NCBI RefSeq assembly: GCF_900176345.1
Contig: NZ_FWXU01000008.1
Span: 62,001 to 126,000 of the forward strand
Reading direction: 5' to 3'
Length of the DNA: 64,000 nucleotides
Source: Rhizobium sp. RU36D
GTDB lineage: Bacteria > Pseudomonadota > Alphaproteobacteria > Rhizobiales > Rhizobiaceae
Shown piece after piece: positions 26,842 through 36,306 of this stretch (position 1 is the first letter of the stretch; every line of letters begins with the position of its first letter). The translations under genes and the position numbers were made by a program. Below the pieces are notes generated by a model. It did no database searches. It was not told the origin of the DNA and saw only the letters and a list, made by a program, of their open reading frames with translations.

Positions 26842-27630
26842 TTACTTCAGGTTCTTGCTGACGATCTGTGCCATTTCGTCGGCAGTCTGGATGACCTTCG
26901 AGTTCATTTCGTAGGCGCGCTGTGCCGAGATCATGTCCGTGATTTCCTTGACGGAATCCACGTTGGAGCTTTCGAGGTAGCCCTGCTTGATATAGGCGAA
27001 GCCCGGATCCTCAGGTGCTGCGATGATCGGCTCGCCGGAGGCCGCCGTCTCGCCGAACAGGTTGTCGCCGAGCGGCTTGAGACCGGCCTCGTTGACGAAG
27101 TTGGCGATGGTCAGCTGACCGACTTCGGTGAGTTCGGTATCGGCGCCGATGCGGGCCGAGATCTGGCCGGTACGGCTGACGACGACTTCGCTGGCATCAG
27201 CGGGAATGGTGACGCCCGGGGACACGGCATAGCCGTCGATGGTGACAAGCTGGCCCTCGGCATTGGTGTTGAACGCCCCGGCGCGGGTATACTGGATGGT
27301 GCCGTCGGGCGCTTCGATCTGGAACCAGCCACGGCCGACAAGCGCCAGGTCGAGCTGGTTTTCCGTCTGGGCCAGCGAGCCCTGGATATGCAGGTTACGA
27401 ACGGCAGCCGTCTGGACACCGAGACCGATATTGGCGCCTTCCGGCACGATGGCCTGGTTGGCACGGTTCGGCACGCCCTGGGTACGCTCGGTCTGATACA
27501 GGAGGTCAGCGAATTCGGCGCGTGCCCGCTTGTAGCCGGTCGTATTGATGTTGGAGATGTTGTTGGCAATCACCTCCAGATTGGTCTGCTGGGCATCCAT
27601 GCCGGTGGCTGCGATGGCAAGCGCTCTCAT
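26842..27630 (-). CDS. flgG: Distal rod protein FlgG
   Basis: 262 residues, the classic length. Starts [20 protein letters not shown] and [18 protein letters not shown], ends [21 protein letters not shown]. It forms the distal rod. It lies 15 bp after fliE and 12 bp before flgA. Confidence 0.97.
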   Translation of the reverse strand: MRALAIAATGMDAQQTNLEVIANNISNINTTGYKRARAEFADLLYQTERTQGVPNRANQAIVPEGANIGLGVQTAAVRNLHIQGSLAQTENQLDLALVGRGWFQIEAPDGTIQYTRAGAFNTNAEGQLVTIDGYAVSPGVTIPADASEVVVSRTGQISARIGADTELTEVGQLTIANFVNEAGLKPLGDNLFGETAASGEPIIAAPEDPGFAYIKQGYLESSNVDSVKEITDMISAQRAYEMNSKVIQTADEMAQIVSKNLK

Positions 27631-27645
27631 GTGCTAATTCCCTGC

Positions 27646-27990
27646 TCAAATCTGCATTTTGGTGATGTCGAGATAGGCCGACACGATCTTGTCGCGCAGG
27701 GCCAGAGCCGTCTGCAGCGATTGTTCTGCCGCCAGGACCGCATCGACGACCTCGCGGGTCGTTGCTGTGCCCTTGATGCCGGCAAACGAGGTCGCTTCGG
27801 CCGACTTCAGGTTGTTCATGGTGTTGGTAGCCATGTCGCCCAGGACGTCCGCGAAGGACTGGCCGGTCTGCTGGCCAGGCGTCAGGGCGGGAGCCGCCAC
27901 CGAAGACTGCGTGGAGGTTGCGTCCTCGACGATCGACTTGAAGCCGCCGCCAAACGAAACGGAGCTTACTTTCTGAACGGTATCAATCAT
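27646..27990 (-). CDS. fliE: Basal-body protein FliE
   Basis: 114 residues; the C-terminal half ([24 protein letters not shown], then [31 protein letters not shown]) is the FliE signature. FliE joins the MS ring to the rod and is among the first exported subunits. The start overlaps flgC by four bases. Confidence 0.95.
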   Translation of the reverse strand: MIDTVQKVSSVSFGGGFKSIVEDATSTQSSVAAPALTPGQQTGQSFADVLGDMATNTMNNLKSAEATSFAGIKGTATTREVVDAVLAAEQSLQTALALRDKIVSAYLDITKMQI

Positions 27991-28406
27991 TGAGAGGCCT
28001 TCAGGAGACTAATGGTGGAAGACATGATCTCGCGGGTCTGCTTGATCGTCTGGAGATTGGCTTCGTAGGTGCGATTGGCTTCGCGCATGTCGCCCATCTC
28101 GATCAGGATGTTGACGTTGGGCATCTTCACGAAGCCCTTCTCGTCGGCGGCCGGATTGCCGGGTTCGAATTCCTGGATGAAATCGGAACGGTCGAAACCG
28201 AGCTTCTTGACCTTCACCAGTTCCGTCTGGGAGGCGCGATCCAGTTCGTTTTCGAACGTGATGATCTTGCGGCGATAGGGGTCCGCACCCGGCGTGTCGC
28301 CGGTGGAGCGGGCGTTGGCAATGTTTTCGGAGACGATGCGCAGGCGGGTCGACTGGGCTTCCAGGCCGCTGCTGGCGATTTTCGAGGCTGCAATTAAGGG
28401 ATCCAT
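27987..28406 (-). CDS. flgC: Proximal rod protein FlgC
   Basis: 139 residues with the rod-protein N-terminus ([20 protein letters not shown]) and C-terminus ([19 protein letters not shown]). It forms the proximal rod with FlgB. It lies four bases after flgB. Confidence 0.96.
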   Translation of the reverse strand: MDPLIAASKIASSGLEAQSTRLRIVSENIANARSTGDTPGADPYRRKIITFENELDRASQTELVKVKKLGFDRSDFIQEFEPGNPAADEKGFVKMPNVNILIEMGDMREANRTYEANLQTIKQTREIMSSTISLLKASQ

Positions 28407-28410
28407 GGCC

Positions 28411-28797
28411 TTACTTCTTCACTGTCATCAACATCATGCGATGGAAGGAACTCACCAGCGAGGTGTTCAACTCGCTCTGGCGCTTGATCTCGCCGGTCTT
28501 CGACAACTCCATGGCTATGGAGATGTTGTTGCCGGATTCCTGGATGCCGATCTCCTGATTGAGCTTGGCATCGCGGACTTCGATATCGTCGCTAAGGGTG
28601 CTGGCCGAGATGTGGCCCGGATTGGTGCGGGCCATCTGCATCTGGGTGGACTCAAGTACCGCGTCGAACGGAACGACATCCTTGCCGAGATATTTCGGCG
28701 TATTGGCGTTGGCGATATTGCCGGCAACGACTTCCTGGCGCAGCGAAAGCCATTCGGCCTGCCGGGATGCCAAGGAAAACAACTGGATGGGCTGCAT
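28411..28797 (-). CDS. flgB: Proximal rod protein FlgB
   Basis: 128 residues; N-terminus [20 protein letters not shown] and [14 protein letters not shown] are typical FlgB. First of the flgB-flgC-fliE-flgG set. A 7-bp stem abuts its start codon (28798-28830). Confidence 0.95.
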   Translation of the reverse strand: MQPIQLFSLASRQAEWLSLRQEVVAGNIANANTPKYLGKDVVPFDAVLESTQMQMARTNPGHISASTLSDDIEVRDAKLNQEIGIQESGNNISIAMELSKTGEIKRQSELNTSLVSSFHRMMLMTVKK

Positions 28798-28830
28798 AGG
28801 CTTCTCTCCGTCTTTTACGATTTGAAGCCT
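28798..28830 (-). promoter_or_regulatory. Inverted repeat abutting the flgB start codon
   Basis: On the minus strand AGGCTTC (28830-28824) and GAAGCCT (28804-28798) form a seven-pair stem ending directly at the flgB ATG. The likely ribosome site GGAGAG is in the loop and partly overlaps the 3' arm. It could tune flgB translation within the operon. Confidence 0.4.
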
Positions 28831-28870
28831 ACGTTGTTAATCTTGCGTGGGACTTACGAGGATTTAACCT

Positions 28871-29434
28871 TCAATTATTCTCGTAAATCTCGCCGGCGGA
28901 GGTGATGATCACCCATTTTCCGTCGCGCTGCTCAAGGGTAGCAACACGGCTGTTGTCCGGCAGGATCGAGCCGACGCGCACCATGTACATGCCCGATTCG
29001 TCTTCGATCAGAGCACGGCCGTTGGCAACATGCAGGAGCTTGAAGCCGCTTCGGCCCGGGAAGGGCTGCTCGGGCATGACCTGGCCGTTGGCCTTGTCTT
29101 CCTCGCCGAGCTGGGAGACCGTCGCGGTGACGACCGGGTCCACCATGGTTTCGCGAACCTCGGGCGAGCTTTCCTTGTCGTCATCAACAAGCGCCAGCGG
29201 TGAAACGCTGAAAACGTTTCGGCCGGGGCCCTCCGGCAGGTCGCGGGTGTTCTCCCAGCCAGCGGTGCGAATGCCGAACTTTTCTTCGTTGAAAAACACG
29301 TACCAGGGGAAGAGACCGGCGGCGCAGGCCAGCGCCACGCCGGTGCCCGCCAAGAGCCGGTCGGTCAAAATGGACGAATTCTTATTGCCGAGCTTCATCG
29401 GCGATACCGGTTCGTCTGCATCATAGTCGGTCAC
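28871..29434 (-). CDS. Membrane-anchored flagellar-operon protein of unknown function
   Basis: 187 residues from a GTG at 29434, chosen because AGGAGG lies eight bases upstream; the TTG at 29440 overlaps the fliI stop but sits too close to the ribosome site. A basic N-terminal tail precedes one helix (about 26-47, LLAGTGVALACAAGLFPWYVFF), so the C-terminal part is probably periplasmic. An acidic linker follows. The last 55 residues (LLHVANGRALIEDESGMYMV, then RVGSILPDNSRVATLEQRDG) resemble the small beta domain of GspC/PilP-type proteins. It lies between fliI and flgB. Function unknown. Confidence 0.7.
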   Translation of the reverse strand: MTDYDADEPVSPMKLGNKNSSILTDRLLAGTGVALACAAGLFPWYVFFNEEKFGIRTAGWENTRDLPEGPGRNVFSVSPLALVDDDKESSPEVRETMVDPVVTATVSQLGEEDKANGQVMPEQPFPGRSGFKLLHVANGRALIEDESGMYMVRVGSILPDNSRVATLEQRDGKWVIITSAGEIYENN

Positions 29435-29436
29435 GC

Positions 29437-30846
29437 TCAAGCCCTCCTATTTGCCGGCACGCCGCCCTGCATGGCCGCGCCCCCGCCCATGGCATTCTTC
29501 AGCGCCTGGGCCAGATCGGCATATGCGTCGGCCGCGGGTCGGTCATGCGGCGTCTGTTTCAAGATTTCGTAGATGACCGGGACCTGCTTGATCGCCATGT
29601 CGAGATCGGGATCCGAGCCCAGGCGATAGCCGCCGATGAGACGCAAGTCGCGCGTTTCCTCGAAACGATGGATCAGGGTCTTCAGCCGCGAGACCAGCTT
29701 TTCCTGATCACCGGTCCAGGCCTTGCGGGCCAGACGGGAGATGGATGCCAGCGGATTGATCGGCGGATAGCGACCTTCCTCGGCCAGGCTACGATCGAGC
29801 ACGATGTGGCCGTCGAGAATGCCGCGCGTGGAGTCGGCAATCGGATCATTGTGATTGTCGCCGTCAACGAGGATGGAGATGATGGCGGTGATCGTGCCCT
29901 TGCCTTCCTCGCCCGGACCCGCCCGCTCCAGGAGCTTCGGCAGTTCGGTGAAGACGGAGGCCGGATAGCCGCGTGCAATCGGCGGCTCGCCGGCGGCGGT
30001 CGCCACTTCGCGAATGGCATGGGCAAAACGCGTCACGCTGTCGACGATGAAGAGGACGTTATCGCCCTGGTCGCGGAAATGCTCGGCGATGGTCATGGCA
30101 GACAGCGGCGCCATCTTGCGCAGCATCGGGCTTTCATCGCTGGTGGCGACCACGGCCACGGCTTTCGCCATGTTGGGTCCGAGCGTATCCTCGATGAATT
30201 CGCGCACTTCACGGCCGCGTTCGCCCACCAGGGCGATGACGACCTTGTCGAAGGCATCGGCCCGGGCGAGCATGGACAGAAGCGTTGACTTGCCGACGCC
30301 GGAGCCGGCGAAGATGCCGAGACGCTGGCCCAGACACAGGGGCGAGAAGATATCGATGGCCCGCACCCCGGTGCGGAAACCCTTTTCCACGCGGCTACGG
30401 GTCATGGACGGCGGCGCGGAATTGGATATCGGCCGCCGGATGGTTCCAGGCGATAGAGGTCCGTGGCCGTCGATGGGATCGCCCAGCGCGTTGATGGTGC
30501 GCCCGCACCAGCTGTCATTCGGCGCGATGCGGAACGCACCCTTGCGGATGACGGTGTCGTGAATGCCGATCGGCTCGCCGGGCTCGATGGGGCTGACAAA
30601 GGCCACGTCGGGCTCGACCCGGATCACCTCGCCCAGATGGATGCCGGTCGCGCTGCGATGGGCGACGAACTCGCCCAAGCGGATATGGCGCGACAGGCCG
30701 GTCACCGTGTAGTGACCAGCCGCAATGGTGCGCACGCGCCCGCCATGGGTGACGGAAAATTCCGGATTGGCATAACGCCTCGCCAGCGCCGCGAGCTGCT
30801 CGAGTTTCCCCGATGCGGCGACGCCGGTTGAAATGTCTTCATGCAT
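29437..30846 (-). CDS. fliI: Flagellar export ATPase FliI
   Basis: 469 residues. Walker A FAGSGVGKSTLLSMLARADA (about 180-199), ALVGERGREVREFIED, Walker B-type NVLFIVDSVTRFAHAIREVA and the F1/V1 motif HIVLDRSLAEEGRYPPINPLASISR. It hydrolyses ATP at the base of the export apparatus. It lies 19 bp after flgF and overlaps the next gene. It needs FliH and FliJ partners, for which the genes at 15037 and 581 are candidates. Confidence 0.97.
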   Translation of the reverse strand: MHEDISTGVAASGKLEQLAALARRYANPEFSVTHGGRVRTIAAGHYTVTGLSRHIRLGEFVAHRSATGIHLGEVIRVEPDVAFVSPIEPGEPIGIHDTVIRKGAFRIAPNDSWCGRTINALGDPIDGHGPLSPGTIRRPISNSAPPSMTRSRVEKGFRTGVRAIDIFSPLCLGQRLGIFAGSGVGKSTLLSMLARADAFDKVVIALVGERGREVREFIEDTLGPNMAKAVAVVATSDESPMLRKMAPLSAMTIAEHFRDQGDNVLFIVDSVTRFAHAIREVATAAGEPPIARGYPASVFTELPKLLERAGPGEEGKGTITAIISILVDGDNHNDPIADSTRGILDGHIVLDRSLAEEGRYPPINPLASISRLARKAWTGDQEKLVSRLKTLIHRFEETRDLRLIGGYRLGSDPDLDMAIKQVPVIYEILKQTPHDRPAADAYADLAQALKNAMGGGAAMQGGVPANRRA

Positions 30847-30865
30847 AGGTCAGGGACCCTGTCTG

Positions 30866-31600
30866 TTACTGGCCGCTGCCAAGGGCCTTGATTGCCTGGC
30901 TGAGGTTTGCTTCGCTATCGCGCATCAGGGACGAGATACTTTCGAAGGCGCGGTTGACCTGGATGAGCTGGGTCATTTCCGAAATGCCGTTGACGTTCGA
31001 CTGCTCGAGATAGCCCTGCAGGACGCCGACATCGTTGCGGTCGACGACCGGCTGCGGGCGATCCGTGGTGATCACGCCGCTGTTTTCGTGACGAATGAAG
31101 CCCTTGGAAATGTCGGCGGTGAAGAGGCCGAGCGTCGCGACTTCGCGGTCGTCCTGGATGATCTTGCCATCGGCGCCAACGGAAGGCGGGCCACCGGCGC
31201 GGTTCAGCTGGATGGGCGAACCGCCGGCATCGAGAACGGGATAGCCGCGAACGGACACAAGCGCCCCGGTTTCCTCGATGGTGAAACGACCGTCACGGGT
31301 GAGAACCTGGCCCGATGGCGTGTCGATCGCAAACCAGGCATCGCCCTTCACCGCGAAATCGAGCGGGCTCGTGGTGTGTTCAAGCTGTCCGGCACGCTCG
31401 GACAGGTAGTCATTGCCTTGCGACACGAACGCGACCTTGGCGTTCAGGTCGTTGTGGATGCTGCTCAAAACCTCGTCGAACTTGACCTCGGTGCCCCGGA
31501 AGCCAACGGTATTGAGGTTGGCCATATTGTCCGCAATCGTCGTCAGGCGCTTTTCGAGTGCCATCTGCGAGGAAAGGGAAACGTAAATACCAGACTGCAC
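30866..31600 (-). CDS. flgF: Rod protein FlgF
   Basis: 244 residues from a GTG at 31600 with GGAGG seven bases upstream. N-terminus SGIYVSLSSQMALEKRLTTI and NMANLNTVGFRG; C-terminus GISEMTQLIQVNRAFESISS. It forms part of the proximal rod. The start shares one base with the stop of the DUF1217 gene. Confidence 0.94.
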   Translation of the reverse strand: MQSGIYVSLSSQMALEKRLTTIADNMANLNTVGFRGTEVKFDEVLSSIHNDLNAKVAFVSQGNDYLSERAGQLEHTTSPLDFAVKGDAWFAIDTPSGQVLTRDGRFTIEETGALVSVRGYPVLDAGGSPIQLNRAGGPPSVGADGKIIQDDREVATLGLFTADISKGFIRHENSGVITTDRPQPVVDRNDVGVLQGYLEQSNVNGISEMTQLIQVNRAFESISSLMRDSEANLSQAIKALGSGQ

Positions 31601-32379
31601 TAACTGCCTCCAAGCTTTAGAGTATTGAGGGATAGCAGCAGATCAGACGAAATGCCGTATCCTGACGATGTGCCGAAAACCGTCAGCGGATCGTAGTTGT
31701 CCGAAGGGTTTTGCAGTTCCCACATCGCGGTGAAACGTTCGAGGAACTTGCCGACCTTCTCGGGATCCTGGAAATCCTCGATATCGAGGACCCGTTCGAG
31801 ATAGGCGGCCTGCTTGTCGATATCCGAGGCGGCGACCTCGGAGGGAATGCCGAGCGCGGTACGGACCACCTGTCCGAGCGCATCGTCGGCCAGAATGTCC
31901 ATGCCGGTCTTGATGTTGGCTGCGTTGCGCTCGAAATAGAGCGCAAGCCGCACGCCGGTGTTTTCGTTGCCGGCGTCTTCTTCCAGCGTCTGGCGCATAT
32001 ACTTGTCGACGACGCCCTTCTGGGCTGCCGTGAACGAGGTCGCGGCCGCGCCATAGGCCTGGAAGTTCAAAGACTTCGCCAGTTCGGCATAACGGGTGTC
32101 GCTCAGCTTGTTGGCAAACGCGTCGTCGCTGGCCACGCCTTCCGTCAACACCTTGCGGATGAAGGCCTTGGCGTAGTTCATGTCCTCCAGACCATGCGCC
32201 TTCAGCGCATAGTTATAAAGCCGCGTATCCGCCATGAAGTCGTCCACAGACTTCACGTCGCCGATCTTGGACAGATAGTATTCCGTATCGCGCGATACAT
32301 CGCTCTTCTTGGCGATGCGCTCGATGGAGCTTGTCATGTCCTTTGTGATCAGCTGATAGCTTGTATAGGTCGTGGTCAA
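31600..32379 (-). CDS. DUF1217-family flagellar-operon protein
   Basis: 259 residues from a TTG at 32379 (TTTYTSYQLITKDMTSSIER). The N-terminus and the repeated short helical segments (YLSKIGDVKSVDDFMADTRLY and FIRKVLTEGVASDDAFANKLSDTRYAELAKSLNF) match DUF1217, a family found in alphaproteobacterial flagellar clusters without known function. No membrane segment or signal peptide is visible. It heads the operon flgF-fliI-...-fliP and is divergent from motA. Confidence 0.75.
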   Translation of the reverse strand: MTTTYTSYQLITKDMTSSIERIAKKSDVSRDTEYYLSKIGDVKSVDDFMADTRLYNYALKAHGLEDMNYAKAFIRKVLTEGVASDDAFANKLSDTRYAELAKSLNFQAYGAAATSFTAAQKGVVDKYMRQTLEEDAGNENTGVRLALYFERNAANIKTGMDILADDALGQVVRTALGIPSEVAASDIDKQAAYLERVLDIEDFQDPEKVGKFLERFTAMWELQNPSDNYDPLTVFGTSSGYGISSDLLLSLNTLKLGGS

Positions 32380-32574
32380 GGTCGTTCCGCCTTTTGCTGG
32401 GACAATCCGGGAATGCCTCAGTTATGGCTCATCTTGGGGCAAAAGGCTTGCGCGAAACTGTCTCTAGGTTGACAGACAATGAAGCCTCAACTGGGGTGCC
32501 CAAGGTACAGCCTCACGCAAGCCAGAATATCTATCGGTGTCCGCTGACAAGAAACGTTCAGATACGGGCTTGAG
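32380..32574. promoter_or_regulatory. Divergent promoter region between the DUF1217 gene and motA
   Basis: 195 bases that must hold the promoters of two large operons reading outward. A TTGACA hexamer at 32469-32474 is not followed by a good -10 at normal spacing. No clear palindrome was found. It is a likely target of VisN/VisR or Rem (inference). Confidence 0.5.
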
Positions 32575-33447
32575 ATGAATATTATCATTGGATTTGTAAT
32601 CACGGTCGGCTGTGTTCTCGGCGGCTTCATGGCCATGGGCGGACACCTCGATGTTCTGATTCAGCCCTTCGAACTGGTCATCATCGGCGGCGCCGGTGTC
32701 GGCGCCTTCGTCATGGGCAACCCGATGAAGGTGGTCAAAGACTCCGGCAAGGCGATCGGTGAGGCCTTCAAGCATGCGGTGCCGAAGGAGCGCGCCTATC
32801 TGGACGTGCTCGGCGTTCTCTACTCCCTGATGCGGGACCTGCGCACCAAGTCACGCAACGAAATCGAAGCGCATATCGACAATCCGGACGAGTCCAGCAT
32901 CTTCCAGCAGGCGCCAAGCGTGCTGAAGAACAAGGAACTCACGGCCTTCATCTGTGACTATGTGCGCCTGATCATCATCGGCAATGCCCGCTCCCACGAG
33001 ATCGAGGCGCTGATGGATGAGGAAATCAATACCATCCTGCACGACAAGATGAAGCCGTATCACTCGATCCTGGCGATCGGTGACTCCTTCCCGGCCATCG
33101 GCATCATCGCCGCCGTTCTCGGGGTTATCAAGGCCATGGCGAAGATCAACGAGTCGCCCGAGGTTCTCGGCGGCCTGATCGGCGCCGCGCTCGTCGGCAC
33201 CATGCTCGGCATCTTCCTGTCCTACTGCCTGGTCAACCCGATCGTCTCGCAGATCAAGATCGTGCGCACCAAGCAGCATCGCCTCTACATCATCGTGAAG
33301 CAAACCCTGCTTGCCTACATGAACGGTTCCGTTCCGCAAGTAGCCCTCGAATATGGCCGCAAGACCATCTCTGCCTATGAGCGTCCGTCCATCGACGCCG
33401 TCGAGCAGGAAATGATGAATCCGGGCGGCGAGAACAAGGCGGCATGA
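32575..33447 (+). CDS. motA: Stator protein MotA
   Basis: 290 residues, four membrane helices ([20 protein letters not shown] and [19 protein letters not shown] early; [19 protein letters not shown] and [20 protein letters not shown] later). MotA with MotB conducts protons and pushes on FliG. It heads the plus-strand operon motA-fliM-fliN-fliG-flhB and overlaps fliM by four bases. Confidence 0.97.
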   Translation: MNIIIGFVITVGCVLGGFMAMGGHLDVLIQPFELVIIGGAGVGAFVMGNPMKVVKDSGKAIGEAFKHAVPKERAYLDVLGVLYSLMRDLRTKSRNEIEAHIDNPDESSIFQQAPSVLKNKELTAFICDYVRLIIIGNARSHEIEALMDEEINTILHDKMKPYHSILAIGDSFPAIGIIAAVLGVIKAMAKINESPEVLGGLIGAALVGTMLGIFLSYCLVNPIVSQIKIVRTKQHRLYIIVKQTLLAYMNGSVPQVALEYGRKTISAYERPSIDAVEQEMMNPGGENKAA

Positions 33448-34403
33448 TCATGAACAACTCTCTGAATACGCCAATGAATGTCCCTCCTATGGATCCCGGC
33501 ATCCTTGCTCGCCTGACGGGTGGGCTCGGCGACCGGCGCACGCTGGAAAAGATCTGCGCCGACTTCGGCCAGCTCTATTCGGAATTCCTGCCTGACGTGA
33601 TCCACAGCGAGACCAGCCTGCACACCGAGGTGACCTATGTCGGCCACGAAACCGGCTCGCTCGGCGAACTGACGGCCGATCTTGGCGACAATGTCGTGCT
33701 GGCGGATGCATCGCTGCGCAACTGGAGCCCGCATTTCGTCCTGTCCTGCGACAACGGCTTCATCATCACGCTGATGGAGAGCCTGCTCGGCGGCCTTCCC
33801 GACACGATCGAAGAGCCGATCCAGCGTCCACTGTCCGTCATCGAACTCGACCTGGCCTCCATGGTGTTCGACAAGCTCGCCAGCGTGCTGCGCTCGGGCG
33901 TCAACGCCGCCGGTGGCTTCGAGGCGACGATCGAGCCGCCGCGCAACGCGGAAGATTATGGCCGGCCGGAAGACGGACGCGACGACGTCTATGCCGCGAC
34001 GATCCGGATGAAGATCAAGCTCGGCACCGTCGAGTCCGAATTCATGCTGGTCATTCCCCAGAAGGCGTTGCTCAAGACCAAGGTGACCCCGCCGAAGTCG
34101 AAAAACCAGCTGTCGCGCAAGGGCAAGGAATGGTCCGACCAGATCGCCGAACAGGTCCGTCGTTCCCAGGTGACTTTGGAGGCGCGGATCCGGCTCGAGC
34201 AGCTGACGCTTGGCATCGTGTCCAGGCTTGCGGTCGGCGACGTCATTCCGTTCCGCGACAAGGGCGACATCATGGTGGATGTCAGCGCCAACGGGAAAGA
34301 AATGTATCGCTGCGAATTCGGCCGTGCGGGGGAAAACTACACGGTTCGCGTGAAGGACAACGTCAGCAGCGATGACGAGATCCTGAAGCATCTGATGGGG
34401 TGA
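33444..34403 (+). CDS. fliM: Motor switch protein FliM
   Basis: 319 residues. Middle CheC-like domain ([31 protein letters not shown]) and C-terminal SpoA domain ([40 protein letters not shown]). The N-terminal CheY-binding peptide of enteric FliM (LSQxEIDALL) is not seen; instead [20 protein letters not shown] occupies the start. Two starts (33444, 33450) are possible. Confidence 0.94.
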   Translation: MIMNNSLNTPMNVPPMDPGILARLTGGLGDRRTLEKICADFGQLYSEFLPDVIHSETSLHTEVTYVGHETGSLGELTADLGDNVVLADASLRNWSPHFVLSCDNGFIITLMESLLGGLPDTIEEPIQRPLSVIELDLASMVFDKLASVLRSGVNAAGGFEATIEPPRNAEDYGRPEDGRDDVYAATIRMKIKLGTVESEFMLVIPQKALLKTKVTPPKSKNQLSRKGKEWSDQIAEQVRRSQVTLEARIRLEQLTLGIVSRLAVGDVIPFRDKGDIMVDVSANGKEMYRCEFGRAGENYTVRVKDNVSSDDEILKHLMG

Positions 34404-34469
34404 GCCTGTTTCGGGGTGCTGCCCGCACCACGGCAGGTTGAGGCAAGTTTCAACGGGAATAATGGATAC

Positions 34470-35033
34470 ATGGCGACGAAAAAGACACCTTTGAGCATGG
34501 ACGACGATCTGGCGATGCCGGGCGCGGATGCCGATTTCGATCAGGCTGTGGGGGACTTGCGCGGCGTTCTGCAAAACGATGCGGAAGGAACTCTTCCGGA
34601 CTTCGGCGGCGGCGATTTCGGCGCTGACCTCGACACAGATTTTCCGGCAATCGAATCAAAACCGGCCGCGCGGAGATCCGCACCTGATTCGGATTTTGGC
34701 GGCGGCGCAGGCGGCGGGAGCTTCTCCATGGGCGGCGCAAGTGCAGCCAGAATGTCTCAACCACCCGGCAGTGCACTGAATTCCAACCTCGATCTCATCA
34801 TGGACATCCCAATCGACGTCCAGATCGTGCTTGGAAACAGTCGCATGCAGGTATCGGGCTTGATGAATCTCGAAGAAGGGGCCATCATCGCACTCGACAA
34901 GAAAATCGGCGAACCGGTTGAAATCATGGTCAATGGCCGTCGCATCGCCCGCGGCGAGATTACCGTGCTAGAGAACGATGATACCCGGTTCGGCGTAAAA
35001 CTGATTGAAGTAATGAGCGTCAAGCTACCCTGA
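34470..35033 (+). CDS. fliN: Motor switch protein FliN
   Basis: 187 residues from the ATG at 34470 ([20 protein letters not shown]); the frame is open to 34416 but starts inside the 66-bp gap after fliM without a ribosome site. A Gly/Asp-rich N-terminal half, unlikely to be folded, precedes the SpoA domain (about 105-187, [20 protein letters not shown] and [20 protein letters not shown]). It forms the bulk of the C ring with FliM. Confidence 0.94.
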   Translation: MATKKTPLSMDDDLAMPGADADFDQAVGDLRGVLQNDAEGTLPDFGGGDFGADLDTDFPAIESKPAARRSAPDSDFGGGAGGGSFSMGGASAARMSQPPGSALNSNLDLIMDIPIDVQIVLGNSRMQVSGLMNLEEGAIIALDKKIGEPVEIMVNGRRIARGEITVLENDDTRFGVKLIEVMSVKLP

Positions 35034-35060
35034 CCCCATTAGGGCCAGAGAGGAAAGACC

Positions 35061-36098
35061 ATGATGGACTTTGACGATTTTGGTGGGCAGATTGCCGGAA
35101 AACCGCTTTCCCAGGCGGACAAGGCAGCAGCCGTCCTGCTCGCGATGGGCAAGGGCGTCGCCGGAAAACTATTGAAGTATTTTACCCAAGCCGAACTGCA
35201 GACCATAATTGCATCAGCCCAGACGCTGAGGACCATTCCGCCGGATGAGCTGACGGAACTGGTCAACGAATTCGAGGACCTGTTCACCGAGGGAACAGGC
35301 CTCATGGACAATGCCAAGGCCATCGAGGGCATCCTCGAGGAAGGCCTGACGCCCGAGGAGGTCGATGGTCTCCTCGGACGCAGCACTGCATTCCAGGCCT
35401 ATGAGGCCTCGATCTGGGAGCGTCTGCAGGATGCCGACCCAGATTTCATTTCCAAGTTCCTGATGCGCGAGCATCCCCAGACCGTTGCCTACATCCTGTC
35501 CATGCTGCCGTCCTCCTTCGGCGCAAAGGTGCTGCTGAAGCTTCCCGAAAGCCGGCGCGCAGACATCATGAACCGCACGGTCAACCTGAAGAATGTCAGC
35601 CCCAAGGCAGCCCAGATCATCGAGAACCGGGTGCACGACCTGATCGCCGAGATCGAAGCGGAACGCACATCCAACGGTTCGACGAAGGTGGCCGAGCTCA
35701 TGAACGAGCTAGACAAACCCGAAGTCGATACCCTACTCAGCTCACTGGAATCGATCAGCAAGGAATCGGTCAACAAGGTCCGCCCGAAGATCTTCCTGTT
35801 CGAGGACCTGCTGTCGATGCCGCAGCGCAGCCGCGTCATGCTGCTCAACGACATCTCAGCGGAAATCCTTACCATGGCGCTGCGTGGCGCGCCGAACGAG
35901 ATCAAGGAATGTGTTCTGGCGGCCATCAGCCCCCGCCAGCGCCGCATGATCGAATCGGATCTCCAGGCCGGAACGGCCGGCGTCAATCCGCGCGAAATCG
36001 CGATTGCCCGCCGTGCGGTGGCCCAGGAAGCCATCCGCCTTGCCAATCTCGGCCAGATCCAGCTCAAGGAAAGTGCAGACGGATCGGCCGCGGCTTGA
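35061..36098 (+). CDS. fliG: Motor switch protein FliG
   Basis: 345 residues with AGGAAAG before the ATG ATG start. All three FliG parts are present: LSQADKAAAVLLAMGKGVAG, MREHPQTVAYILSMLPSSFG (EHPQ motif) and the C-terminal torque domain (FLFEDLLSMPQRSRVMLLND, then ISPRQRRMIESDL). It is the rotor face that meets MotA. Confidence 0.97.
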   Translation: MMDFDDFGGQIAGKPLSQADKAAAVLLAMGKGVAGKLLKYFTQAELQTIIASAQTLRTIPPDELTELVNEFEDLFTEGTGLMDNAKAIEGILEEGLTPEEVDGLLGRSTAFQAYEASIWERLQDADPDFISKFLMREHPQTVAYILSMLPSSFGAKVLLKLPESRRADIMNRTVNLKNVSPKAAQIIENRVHDLIAEIEAERTSNGSTKVAELMNELDKPEVDTLLSSLESISKESVNKVRPKIFLFEDLLSMPQRSRVMLLNDISAEILTMALRGAPNEIKECVLAAISPRQRRMIESDLQAGTAGVNPREIAIARRAVAQEAIRLANLGQIQLKESADGSAAA

Positions 36099-36306
36099 AG
36101 CGCATCTGTTGATAAGCTCCGGCCCGCAGAGTCGGCAATTGAATACCGGCCCTGGTCGGACTAGCCTTTACCAGTCGCGATTGCGTCACATTGCTGGCGC
36201 GCGCGGCTGGTATTTGCGTTTTTCGCGTGATTCGCAGGCATTTCGACAGGTCATTCAGGCATCGGATCGCGGTCCGCGGGCTCTGTGAACCAAAGGGGTA
36301 AGGCGC
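36099..36306 (+). other. Gap between fliG and flhB; nothing recognised
   Basis: 208 bases in the middle of an otherwise tightly packed operon. No ORF of interest and no clear terminator. It ends with the AAGGGG ribosome site of flhB. Confidence 0.5.

Noticed and set aside
32469..32474. TTGACA as -35 of motA
   Set aside because: No acceptable -10 hexamer at 16-18 bases; kept only as a note in the divergent region.
36099..36306. Possible terminator or small gene between fliG and flhB
   Set aside because: No stable hairpin with T run and no ORF with a ribosome site was found.
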